From assembly GCA_900466875.1 (NCBI GenBank), contig UBNQ01000012.1:36101-100100 (forward strand): a stretch of DNA of 64,000 bases. The letters are read 5' to 3'. Both the position numbers and the translations under genes were made by a program. This document shows positions 52,229 through 60,010 of this stretch, one piece after another. The notes under the pieces are model-generated. The model saw only the letters and a program-made list of their open reading frames with translations, had not been told where the DNA came from and ran no database searches. Numbering within the stretch: position 1 is the first letter of the stretch; the number at the start of each line of letters is the position of its first letter. This stretch comes from Hyphomicrobiales bacterium. Its GTDB lineage: Bacteria; Pseudomonadota; Alphaproteobacteria; Rhizobiales; Rhizobiaceae.

Positions 52229-53787
52229 AGCGGATCGGAATTGACGTCGGCGGCACCAATACGGACGCCGTGCTCATCGATGGCGAGAAAGTCGTCTCTG
52301 CCATCAAGTTTCCCACCACTGCGGATGTGATGCAGGGCGTCGTCAACGCCATCGGTCACGTCGTCTCTTCGCAGGCGCCCGGCGCCTCGCCGATCGACGC
52401 CGTGATGATCGGCACGACGCATTTTACCAATGCCGTCGTCGAACGTGCGCGTCTGGAGCGCATCGCAGCGATCCGCATCGCCATGCCGGCCGGCGCTTCT
52501 CTGCCGCCAATGATCGACTGGCCGGATGATCTGCGCGAAAGCGTCGATCCTCTGTCCTTCATGGTCCATGGCGGCCATGAATATGACGGTCGCCCGCTGG
52601 TGCCGCTGGCCCGCGACGAAATCCGCGACGCAGCGATGAAGATCCGCGACGCCGGCATCACCTCCGTCGGCATCACGGCGCTCTTTTCGCCGCTGACAGC
52701 CGAAGGTGAGCTGGAAGCCGCCGAGATCATCCGTTCGATCATCCCGGAAGCGCGCATCACGCTCTCCCACACGCTCGGCCGTATCGGCCTGCTAGAACGC
52801 GAAAACGTCACGCTTCTGAACGCCGCCCTTCAGGGTCTTGGTCGCAAGACGATCGACGCCTTCAAGGACGCACTCAAGCAGGCGGGCGTCAATGCGCCCT
52901 TCTACCTGACACAGAACGACGGCACCGTGGTTCTGGCCGATGTCGCAGCCGCCAACCCTGTCTACAGCTTCGCCTCCGGCCCGACCAACTCGATGCGCGG
53001 CGCAGCCTTCCTGACCGGCCTGAAAGAGGCCATGGTCATCGATGTCGGCGGCACGACGTCCGATGTCGGCTGCCTCGTCGGCGGTTTCCCCCGCGAAGCC
53101 AACAACGTGGTCGAAGTCGGCGGTGTACGCACCCTCTTCCGCATGCCGGACCTTCTGCCCATGGCGCTCGGCGGCGGCACGATCATCGATCCGGAAACCC
53201 GCAAGATCGGCCCGCGCTCGGTCGGTTACCGCATCACCGAAAAGGCGCTGGTCTTCGGCGGTGACACGCTGACCACGACCGACGTTGCCGTGGCCGCCGG
53301 CCTCGTCGAAATCGGCGATCGCGATCGCGTCAAGCACCTGGACAAGGCAATGGTTGCCGACCTCCTGAAGCGCATCGAGGTGATGGTGGAAGACGGCGTG
53401 GACCGGATGAAGACCTCGGCCGAAGGCGTCAGCCTGATCGCCGTCGGTGGTGGTGCTTTCCTCATCCCGGAAAAGCTGAAAGGCGCCAGCGAAGTGCTGC
53501 GCGTCGAACATGCCGGCGTTGCCAACGCACTCGGTGCGGCCATGGCGCAGGTCTCCGGCGAAGTCGACCAGGTCTTCTCCGACCTGTCGCGCGACAAGGC
53601 AATTGCCGAAGCCGACCGTATCGCCCGCGAGCGCGCCATCGAGGCGGGTGCCGATCCGAAGTCGATCGTCACGCTGGATACGGAAGACATCCCGATTGCC
53701 TACCTGCCGGGCGATGCCCGCCGCGTCCGCGTCCGCGTTGTCGGCGATATCGCCTTCATGAAAGACCAGCAGAAACAGGCTTCGTAA
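52225..53787 (+). CDS. Hydantoinase/oxoprolinase-family protein (HyuA-like)
   Basis: A member of the ATP-dependent hydantoinase/5-oxoprolinase family, 520 residues, shorter than classic HyuA (about 690). The actin-like ATPase motifs are visible: R-I-G-I-D-V-G-G-T-N-T-D at the start, I-G-T-T-H-F-T-N-A-V-V-E near residue 70, V-I-D-V-G-G-T-T-S-D near 272 and A-V-G-G-G-A-F near 410. Family members open cyclic amides such as hydantoins or 5-oxoproline using ATP. Translational overlap with DUF917 suggests a two-subunit enzyme in which DUF917 replaces HyuB. A strong terminator follows. Confidence 0.9.
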   Translation: MKRIGIDVGGTNTDAVLIDGEKVVSAIKFPTTADVMQGVVNAIGHVVSSQAPGASPIDAVMIGTTHFTNAVVERARLERIAAIRIAMPAGASLPPMIDWPDDLRESVDPLSFMVHGGHEYDGRPLVPLARDEIRDAAMKIRDAGITSVGITALFSPLTAEGELEAAEIIRSIIPEARITLSHTLGRIGLLERENVTLLNAALQGLGRKTIDAFKDALKQAGVNAPFYLTQNDGTVVLADVAAANPVYSFASGPTNSMRGAAFLTGLKEAMVIDVGGTTSDVGCLVGGFPREANNVVEVGGVRTLFRMPDLLPMALGGGTIIDPETRKIGPRSVGYRITEKALVFGGDTLTTTDVAVAAGLVEIGDRDRVKHLDKAMVADLLKRIEVMVEDGVDRMKTSAEGVSLIAVGGGAFLIPEKLKGASEVLRVEHAGVANALGAAMAQVSGEVDQVFSDLSRDKAIAEADRIARERAIEAGADPKSIVTLDTEDIPIAYLPGDARRVRVRVVGDIAFMKDQQKQAS

Positions 53788-53825
53788 ACGCAGCCCGCCG
53801 CGCTAACGTAACAAAAAAATTCAAT

Positions 53826-53857
53826 GTCCCCGACCTCATTGAGGATCGGGGACTTTT
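53826..53857 (+). terminator. Terminator after the DUF917-HyuA operon
   Basis: GTCCCCGA plus CCTC (53826-53837) pair with GAGG and TCGGGGAC (53841-53853), with one bulged A and a 3-nt loop, followed by TTTT (53854-53857). It separates HyuA from the alcohol dehydrogenase gene, whose start lies only 26 bp on. Confidence 0.88.
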
Positions 53858-53883
53858 CCGTATTGAACAGGCGAGGATGCGTC

Positions 53884-54924
53884 ATGAAGGCCATGTATTA
53901 CGAAGCGTTCGAACAGATGCCCGAGATCAGGACGCTTCCCGATCCCGAGCCGACCTTCGGCGGCGTCGTGATCAAGGTCGGCGCGACCGGCCTCTGCCGC
54001 AGTGACTGGCACGGCTGGAAGGGCCACGATCCCGATATCCAGCTGCCGCATGTGCCGGGCCATGAACTGGCCGGCAAAGTGGTGGCGAAGGGCAAGGGCG
54101 TGATGCGCTTCAAGGTCGGCGATCGCGTCACCGTGCCCTTCGTTTCGGGTTGCGGCCACTGCGCCGAATGCCATTCCGGCAACCAGCAGGTCTGCCCGGA
54201 CCAGTTCCAGCCCGGCTTCACCCATTGGGGTTCCTTCGCCGAATATGTCGCGATCGACTATGCGGATACCAATCTCGTGCATCTGCCGGAAGAGATCGAC
54301 GATGCGACAGCCGCGAGCCTCGGCTGCCGCTTCGCCACCTCCTTCCGCGCGGTTGCCGATCAGGCGCGCACCGGCCCCGGCGACTGGGTGGCCGTCCACG
54401 GCTGCGGCGGCGTCGGCCTCTCGGCGATCATGATCGCGACCGCACTCGGCGCCAACGTCATCGGCATCGACCTGACCGAGGACAAGCTCGCATTCGCGCG
54501 GCAATGCGGCGCGGTTGCCACGATCAATGCCGGTTCGGTGCCGGATGTCGTGGAAGCCGTCCGGGAAATCACCAAAGGTGGCGCGCATGTCTCGATCGAC
54601 GCGCTTGGCCACCCGACCACTTGTTTCAATTCAATCAAGAACCTGCGCCGTCGCGGCCGCCATGTTCAGGTCGGCCTGATGCTCGGCGAACACGCCACGC
54701 CGCAGATCCCGATGGCGCAGGTCATCGGCCACGAACTGGAAATCTACGGCAGCCACGGCATGCAGGCCTGGCGTTACGACGCCATGCTCTCCATGCTGAC
54801 CGCCGGCAGGATGAAACCGCAGCAGCTCATCTCGAAGCGTGTGAGCCTTGCCGAAGGCGTGCATGAACTGGTCAATCTCGACAAGGCCGAAACACCCGGC
54901 ATCGCCGTCATCACCAGCTTCTGA
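53884..54924 (+). CDS. Zinc-dependent alcohol dehydrogenase
   Basis: A medium-chain zinc dehydrogenase of 346 residues. Catalytic zinc ligands lie in G-L-C-R-S-D-W-H and G-H-E-L-A-G; the structural zinc site is C-G-H-C-A-E-C with a fourth Cys at Q-Q-V-C. The NAD-binding motif H-G-C-G-G-V-G-L-S is near residue 175. The start at 53884 is set by GCGAGGA and by similarity; the frame upstream runs through the terminator and is not coding. It stands alone after the terminator and before a convergent LysR gene. The substrate alcohol is unknown. Confidence 0.92.
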   Translation: MKAMYYEAFEQMPEIRTLPDPEPTFGGVVIKVGATGLCRSDWHGWKGHDPDIQLPHVPGHELAGKVVAKGKGVMRFKVGDRVTVPFVSGCGHCAECHSGNQQVCPDQFQPGFTHWGSFAEYVAIDYADTNLVHLPEEIDDATAASLGCRFATSFRAVADQARTGPGDWVAVHGCGGVGLSAIMIATALGANVIGIDLTEDKLAFARQCGAVATINAGSVPDVVEAVREITKGGAHVSIDALGHPTTCFNSIKNLRRRGRHVQVGLMLGEHATPQIPMAQVIGHELEIYGSHGMQAWRYDAMLSMLTAGRMKPQQLISKRVSLAEGVHELVNLDKAETPGIAVITSF

Positions 54925-54932
54925 AGCTCAAG

Positions 54933-54974
54933 CAATTCCAGCAAAAGTGGGAACCGGTTTTGCGTGCGGAATTG
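54933..54974. repeat. Rhizobial-type intergenic hairpin repeat, copy 2
   Basis: CAATTCC (54933-54939) pairs with GGAATTG (54968-54974), and inside it GCAAAA (54941-54946) pairs with TTTTGC (54958-54963). The loop reads GTGGGAACCGG, nearly the same as copy 1 at 13223-13267. It lies between the convergent dehydrogenase and LysR genes. Confidence 0.7.
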
Positions 54975-54981
54975 TGTAAGA

Positions 54982-55023
54982 CCAAAAAGACGAATCTGGG
55001 AGGCCGCACAAATCAGCCTCCCA
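54982..55023 (-). terminator. Probable terminator of the LysR gene
   Basis: TGGGAGGC (54997-55004) pairs with GCCTCCCA (55016-55023). The LysR stop codon (55013-55015) lies in the loop. On the minus strand a TTTTT run follows about eight bases after the stem. Confidence 0.5.
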
Positions 55024-55921
55024 CAAAGGCATCCTGATTGTCCTGCACCAGCGCCGTCAGATAGTCGGCAACCGCCCGCACGCGCGGAACCCGGCTCATA
55101 TCGCGATGGCGCACGATGTAATAGTGCCGCGTCAACTGCACATCGCGCGGCAGCACGATCTCAAGCTCCGGCTGACGACTGGCGATAAAATGCGGCAGGA
55201 TGCAGAGGCCCAGCCCGTTCAGCGTGGCCGTCAACTGCGCAAAGATGCTGGAACTCTGGAATTTCGGCTTGATGCCGGGATGCACGTCGCCAAGGTAATC
55301 CAGCCCCGGCGCAAAGATCATGTCCTCGATATAACCGATGAACGGATGGTTGAGCAGATCCTCCCGGCGCTTGAGCGGGGCTGCACCTGCCAGATAGCGC
55401 TTGGATCCATAGATGTTGAGCTTGTAGTCGGTGATCTTCTCGATCAGGTAGGGTCCGGCCTTGGGCGGATCGAGCGCCACCGCGATATCCGCCTCCTTGC
55501 GTGACAGCGACATGATCTGCTGGATCGTCACCAGTTCCAGCGAAAGGCTCGGATGCCGCGTGGTAAAATCTCCGAGATGATGGGCGAGAAAGAAGTTCGA
55601 AAAACCTTCCGGCGCGCTCAGCCGCACCACACCCTGATGGGCCGCATTGCCTGACGTGATCTCCGCCTGCAGACGGTCGGCCTCCCCCTCCATCCGCTCA
55701 GCCGTCTCGACGAAACGCTGACCGACCGCCGTCAGCACATAACCGCGAGGATTACGTTCGAAAAGCTTGACCTTGAGGGCAAATTCCAGCCGGTCGATGC
55801 GACGCGAAACGGTGGCATGGCTGGTGCGCAGGTGGCGCGCCGCCGTCGACAATTGCCCCGTGCGGGCAACCGCCAGAAAATACTGCAGGTCATCCCAGGT
55901 AAAAATGGGATTGCCGCTCAT
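55013..55921 (-). CDS. LysR-family transcriptional regulator
   Basis: A regulator of 302 residues. The helix-turn-helix domain (about 8-65) has the LysR hallmark A-A-R-H-L-R-T-S-H-A-T-V-S-R-R-I-D-R-L-E. The rest is the periplasmic-binding-protein-like effector domain. It is divergent from the branched-chain-type ABC transporter, and the 186-bp gap between them carries a 12-bp inverted repeat (55944-55955 and 56065-56076), so it probably controls that operon. The effector is unknown; the transported compound is a likely candidate. Confidence 0.92.
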   Translation of the reverse strand: MSGNPIFTWDDLQYFLAVARTGQLSTAARHLRTSHATVSRRIDRLEFALKVKLFERNPRGYVLTAVGQRFVETAERMEGEADRLQAEITSGNAAHQGVVRLSAPEGFSNFFLAHHLGDFTTRHPSLSLELVTIQQIMSLSRKEADIAVALDPPKAGPYLIEKITDYKLNIYGSKRYLAGAAPLKRREDLLNHPFIGYIEDMIFAPGLDYLGDVHPGIKPKFQSSSIFAQLTATLNGLGLCILPHFIASRQPELEIVLPRDVQLTRHYYIVRHRDMSRVPRVRAVADYLTALVQDNQDAFVGG

Positions 55922-55943
55922 AACCCCTCCCCGGTCCGAGCCG

Positions 55944-55955
55944 ATCTGTTCAAAA
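55944..55955 (+). promoter_or_regulatory. ATCTGTTCAAAA element, copy 1
   Basis: This 12-mer is repeated in inverted orientation at 56065-56076, near the opposite end of the gap between lysR and the ABC receptor gene. It lies 23 bp upstream of the LysR start. It is a candidate regulator site or duplicated promoter element. Confidence 0.5.
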
Positions 55956-56064
55956 ATGCACAGATGCTGTTTGCAATTAATAGTGGCGAGCTTCTTGCGT
56001 CAACGGCTGTTTTCCTCAACCATGTGCTTATGGAAGTGCTGCTTTGAGGAGGGCGGCCTACCAA

Positions 56065-56076
56065 TTTTGAACAGAT
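56065..56076 (-). promoter_or_regulatory. ATCTGTTCAAAA element, copy 2 (inverted)
   Basis: An exact reverse complement of 55944-55955, 32 bp upstream of the receptor gene start. Paired, outward placement next to both divergent genes suggests a shared operator. Confidence 0.5.
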
Positions 56077-56107
56077 AGCGCTCTGCAATCTCTTGGGAGG
56101 AGACCTT

Positions 56108-57310
56108 ATGCGTAAGACGTTCCTGACGTCGCTGGCCGTGCTGCTGGCGAGCGGCACTGCATTTGCTCAATCGGCATCAGACGGCAAGGTGAAGATCGGC
56201 ATTCTGAACGACCAGTCCGGCGTCTATGCCGATTTCGGCGGCAAGTCGTCCGTCGAGGCCGCCAAGATGGCGATTGAGGATTACGGCGGCAAGGTGCTCG
56301 GTGTGCCGGTCGAACTCGTCAATGCCGACCACCAGAACAAGCCGGACGTCGCCTCCAACATCGCCCGCCAGTGGTACGATACCGAGCAGGTCGATGCGAT
56401 TATGGACCTGACTACCTCGTCGGTCGGCCTCGCCGTTCAGGCGCTGTCCAAGGACAAGAAGAAGATCACCATCAATACTGGTGCCGCCACGGTCGATCTG
56501 ACCGGCAAGGCCTGCACCCCCTACGGTTTCCACTGGGCCTATGACACCCATGCGCTCGCCGTCGGCACAGGCGGTGCGATGGTCAAGCAGGGTGGCGATA
56601 CGTGGTTCTTCCTGACCGCCGACTATGCCTTCGGCTATTCGCTGGAGCAGCAGACGAGCGACTACGTGAAGGCCAATGGCGGCAAAGTGCTCGGCTCGGT
56701 GCGCCATCCGCTCTCCAGCCAGGACTTTTCATCCTTCCTGCTGCAGGCCCAGTCTTCCGGCGCCAAGGTGATCGGCCTCGCCAATGCCGGCCTCGATACG
56801 GCAAACACCATTAAGCAGGCCGCCGAATTCGGCATCACGCAGGGTGGCCAGAACCTCGCGGCACTGCTCTTCACCCTCGCCGAAGTCCATGGCCTAGGCC
56901 TTGAAGCCGCGCAGGGCCTGACGCTGACCGAAGGCTATTACTGGAACCTCGACGACAAGAGCCGTGAATTCGGCAAGAAATTCTTCGCCAAGACCCAGAA
57001 GATGCCAAACATGGTTCATGCCGGCACCTATTCGGCTGTCACCCATTATCTGAAAGCGGTTGAAAAGGCCGGTTCCGACGATGCGGATGCAGTGGCAAAG
57101 GCCATGCGTGACATGCCGGTGGACGACTTCTTCGGCCGCGGCGGCACGGTGGCTGCCAATGGCCGCATGATCCACGACATGTATCTGCTGCAGGTCAAGA
57201 AGCCGGCCGACAGCAAGGAGCCCTTCGACTATTACAATGTGCTCGCCACGATCCCCGGCAAGGATGCCTATCTTGATCCTGCCAAGGCCGGCTGCGAGCT
57301 GGTGAAATAA
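56108..57310 (+). CDS. Branched-chain-amino-acid-type ABC transporter substrate-binding protein
   Basis: A periplasmic receptor of 400 residues (Peripla_BP_6 family) with a signal peptide ending at A-F-A-Q near residue 22. The mature start V-K-I-G-I-L-N-D-Q-S-G-V-Y-A-D is typical, as is V-N-A-D-H-Q-N-K-P-D. The start at 56108 follows GGGAGGAGA. Its stop overlaps the livG start by 1 bp (TAATG). The N-D-Q-S-G variant is common among receptors for aromatic or other non-amino-acid ligands, so the cargo may not be leucine or valine. A GMC oxidoreductase and a hydroxyacid dehydrogenase close the cluster. Confidence 0.92.
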   Translation: MRKTFLTSLAVLLASGTAFAQSASDGKVKIGILNDQSGVYADFGGKSSVEAAKMAIEDYGGKVLGVPVELVNADHQNKPDVASNIARQWYDTEQVDAIMDLTTSSVGLAVQALSKDKKKITINTGAATVDLTGKACTPYGFHWAYDTHALAVGTGGAMVKQGGDTWFFLTADYAFGYSLEQQTSDYVKANGGKVLGSVRHPLSSQDFSSFLLQAQSSGAKVIGLANAGLDTANTIKQAAEFGITQGGQNLAALLFTLAEVHGLGLEAAQGLTLTEGYYWNLDDKSREFGKKFFAKTQKMPNMVHAGTYSAVTHYLKAVEKAGSDDADAVAKAMRDMPVDDFFGRGGTVAANGRMIHDMYLLQVKKPADSKEPFDYYNVLATIPGKDAYLDPAKAGCELVK

Positions 57311-58092
57311 TGGCAGCGCCTGCACGGGAACTGCACGATGAGCCGCGGGTGGTTTTGTCCGCCCGCGGTCTTTCGAAGAGTTTTGGCGCGTTTGCGGCGG
57401 TCAAGGATGTGGACCTCGATATCCACGACGCCCGCGTCCATGCGCTGATCGGCCCGAACGGTGCCGGCAAGACAACGGTGTTCAACCTGCTGACCAAATT
57501 CCTGCAGCCGACCGCAGGCTCGATCACCCTGCTTGGCACCGACATCACCAGAACCGCGCCGGACAAGGTGGCCCGCATGGGCCTCGTCCGCTCGTTCCAG
57601 ATCTCCGCGGTCTTTCCGCACCTGACCGTGCTCGACAATGTCCGCGTCGCCCTGCAGCGCCCCAACGGATTGTCGACGCAGTTCTGGCTGCCCACCTCCT
57701 CGCTCGACCGCCTGAACGCCCGGGCGGATGAATTGATAGAAACCGTCGGGCTGAAACGCGAACGCGATGCGATTGCCGCCGACCTCTCCTACGGCCGCAA
57801 GCGCGTGCTGGAGATCGCGACCACGCTGGCGCTGGATCCGAAAGTTCTCTTGCTCGACGAGCCGATGGCCGGCATGGGCCAGGAAGATATCGGCACCGTC
57901 TCCGGCATCATCCGCGAGGTGGCAAAAACCCGGGCCGTGCTGATGGTCGAACATAATCTCTCGGTCGTGGCCGACATCTGTCACCACGTCACGGTTCTGC
58001 AGCGCGGCGAGATCCTCGCCGAGGGCGACTATGCGGCGGTGGCTCAGGACGAGCGCGTGCGGCTCGCCTATATGGGCACGGAGGACGCGTGA
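57310..58092 (+). CDS. livG: Branched-chain-type ABC transporter ATP-binding protein (LivG-like)
   Basis: An ATPase of 260 residues. It has Walker A G-P-N-G-A-G-K-T-T, a signature region L-S-Y-G-R-K-R-V-L-E-I-A (LSYG in place of the usual LSGG, common in LivG-type proteins) and Walker B V-L-L-L-D-E-P-M-A-G-M. The start overlaps the receptor stop and the stop overlaps the livF start (TGATG), showing one transcript with coupled translation. Confidence 0.93.
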   Translation: MAAPARELHDEPRVVLSARGLSKSFGAFAAVKDVDLDIHDARVHALIGPNGAGKTTVFNLLTKFLQPTAGSITLLGTDITRTAPDKVARMGLVRSFQISAVFPHLTVLDNVRVALQRPNGLSTQFWLPTSSLDRLNARADELIETVGLKRERDAIAADLSYGRKRVLEIATTLALDPKVLLLDEPMAGMGQEDIGTVSGIIREVAKTRAVLMVEHNLSVVADICHHVTVLQRGEILAEGDYAAVAQDERVRLAYMGTEDA

Positions 58093-58796
58093 TGGCAAAA
58101 CCGCTTCTGCAGGTCTCCAACCTCAATGCCTGGTATGGCGAAAGCCATATCCTGCACGGCGTCGACATGACTGTCGGCGAAGGCGAGACAATCACCATTC
58201 TCGGCCGCAACGGCGTCGGCAAGACAACGACGCTGCGCACCATCATGGGCATCATCCGCGAGCGCAAGGGCGAGATCCGCTTTGCCGGCAAGGATATGCT
58301 CGGTGTGCCCTTGCACCGGACCGCCTATGCAGGCCTCGGCTTTGTGCCCGAAGAGCGCGGCATCTTCTCGACGCTCACGGTCGACGAGAACCTGATGCTG
58401 CCGCCGGTCGTGGCCGAAGGCGGCATGCCGCTCGACGAGATCTACGCGCTTTTTCCGAACCTCCACGAACGGCGATCCAGCCCCGGCACCAAGCTTTCCG
58501 GCGGCGAACAGCAGATGCTCGCCATCGCCCGCATCCTGCGCACCGGTGTCAAACTCCTCATCCTCGACGAACCGACGGAAGGGCTTGCCCCCGTCATCGT
58601 CCAGCGCATCGGCGAGGTGCTGAAGACGCTGAAGCAACGCGGCATGACGGTGCTGATGGTCGAACAGAACTTTCGCTTCGCCAGCCGCGTGGCAGACCGT
58701 TTCTACCTGATGGACCACGGAAAGATGGTGGCGGATTTTCCGGTCGGTGAACTGCCGCAGCGTATGGATACGCTGCACAAGGTTCTGGGGGTGTGA
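58092..58796 (+). CDS. livF: Branched-chain-type ABC transporter ATP-binding protein (LivF-like)
   Basis: The second ATPase, 234 residues, with Walker A G-R-N-G-V-G-K-T-T, signature L-S-G-G-E-Q-Q-M-L-A-I-A-R and Walker B L-I-L-D-E-P-T-E-G-L-A-P, the last being the LivF hallmark. The ATG at 58092 overlaps the livG stop; a GTG one codon earlier is less likely. It is followed by a 313-bp gap with a repeat before the permease genes. Confidence 0.94.
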   Translation: MAKPLLQVSNLNAWYGESHILHGVDMTVGEGETITILGRNGVGKTTTLRTIMGIIRERKGEIRFAGKDMLGVPLHRTAYAGLGFVPEERGIFSTLTVDENLMLPPVVAEGGMPLDEIYALFPNLHERRSSPGTKLSGGEQQMLAIARILRTGVKLLILDEPTEGLAPVIVQRIGEVLKTLKQRGMTVLMVEQNFRFASRVADRFYLMDHGKMVADFPVGELPQRMDTLHKVLGV

Positions 58797-59109
58797 GGAT
58801 GGCTGGTATCTTTCAATCGACGACAGTCCTTCCTCCCAAACGGATCACGGTATACGTCGCAGCGCGGCATACCGATCTCCCTCCTTGTGGGGGGCTCGAA
58901 GAGCGGGTCGAGACCCGTGGCTCGACCCCGTCAGCCCGGCAGGGCAGAGGGGGGCGCCACCTGCACCACCCTTTGCTGTTGAGTTTGCTGAACCGTTGTT
59001 ACCCCCCTCTGTCACTTCGTGACATCTCCCCCACAAGGGGGGAGATCATCGGGAGCTCGCCGCACCGCCTTCCGTCTCTCGGACACATCACACGAGGGAG
59101 AGCATCAAT
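58797..59109. other. 313-bp gap splitting the ABC operon
   Basis: No gene. Most of the gap is a mosaic repeat with terminal inverted repeats (58874-59047). The flanking genes livF and livH belong to one transporter, so the repeat probably entered an intact operon. A GAGGGAGA ribosome site for livH lies at its right end. Confidence 0.7.
58874..59047. mobile_element. MITE-like/RIME-type intergenic mosaic element 1
   Basis: A 174-bp element bounded by 20-bp inverted repeats (58874-58893 and 59028-59047) that match at 19 of 20 positions. Internal hairpins include GGGTCGAG/CTCGACCC (58905-58912 with 58921-58928) and GTCAC/GTGAC near 59011-59023. It encodes no protein. From memory, the C-rich ends and the GTGACA hairpin resemble Rhizobium intergenic mosaic elements. 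Confidence 0.7.
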
Positions 59110-59997
59110 ATGACCATGATCTTCGGCATCCCGCTGCAGGCCTTCATGGGCCAGCTCCTGATCGGCCTGATCAACGGCTCCTTCTATGCGCTCTTAAGCC
59201 TCGGCCTTGCGGTCATCTTCGGCCTGCTGCGCGTCATCAACTTCGCCCATGGCGCGCAATATATGCTCGGCGCCTTCGTCGCCATGCTGATGCTGCAGTA
59301 TTTCGGCATCAACTACTGGTTCGCGCTCATTCTCGCCCCCATCGTCGTCGGCCTGTTCGGCGCCGTCATCGAACGGCTGCTGCTGTCGCGGCTCTACAAG
59401 CTCGATCATCTCTACGGCCTGCTCTTCACCTTCGGCCTGGCGCTGACGATCGAGGGCACGTTCCGTTATCTCTACGGCTCGTCCGGCCAGCCTTACGCCC
59501 CGCCGCCGGCACTTACCGGCGCTACCAATCTCGGCTTCATGTTCCTGCCCAACTATCGCGGCTGGGTGGTCGTCGTGTCGCTGATTGCCTGTATCGGCAC
59601 ATGGCTGCTGATCGAAAAGACCAAGCTCGGCGCCTATCTGCGGGCTGCGACCGAGAACCCGACGCTCGTCCAGGCTTTTGGCGTCAACGTGCCGATGCTG
59701 CTGACGCTGACCTACGCACTCGGTGCAGGTCTTGCAGCCTTTGCCGGCGTGCTGGCCGCTCCCGTCTACCAGGTCTCGCCGCTGATGGGATCCAACATCA
59801 TCATTGTCGTTTTCGCCGTCGTCGTGGTCGGCGGCATGGGCTCGATCATGGGCGCCATCCTCACCGGCTACATGCTCGGCATCGCCGAAGGCCTGACCAA
59901 GGTCTTTTATCCGGAAGCCTCGAATATCGTCATCTTCGTGATCATGGCGATCGTGCTTCTCATCCGCCCTGCCGGCCTTTTCGGTCGAGATGCTTGA
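59110..59997 (+). CDS. livH: Branched-chain-type ABC transporter permease (LivH-like)
   Basis: An inner-membrane permease of 295 residues with about eight membrane segments. Motifs are L-I-N-G-S-F-Y-A-L-L-S-L-G-L-A-V-I-F-G, I-N-F-A-H-G and G-G-M-G-S-I-M-G-A, all typical of LivH. It begins after the mosaic repeat and ends 13 bp before livM. Confidence 0.94.
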   Translation: MTMIFGIPLQAFMGQLLIGLINGSFYALLSLGLAVIFGLLRVINFAHGAQYMLGAFVAMLMLQYFGINYWFALILAPIVVGLFGAVIERLLLSRLYKLDHLYGLLFTFGLALTIEGTFRYLYGSSGQPYAPPPALTGATNLGFMFLPNYRGWVVVVSLIACIGTWLLIEKTKLGAYLRAATENPTLVQAFGVNVPMLLTLTYALGAGLAAFAGVLAAPVYQVSPLMGSNIIIVVFAVVVVGGMGSIMGAILTGYMLGIAEGLTKVFYPEASNIVIFVIMAIVLLIRPAGLFGRDA

Positions 59998-60010
59998 GGG
60001 AGGCGAAATC

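Noticed and set aside
58793..59113. A 106-codon frame between livF and livH
   Set aside because: It lies almost wholly within the mosaic repeat with inverted ends; its amino-acid sequence is a by-product of the hairpins.
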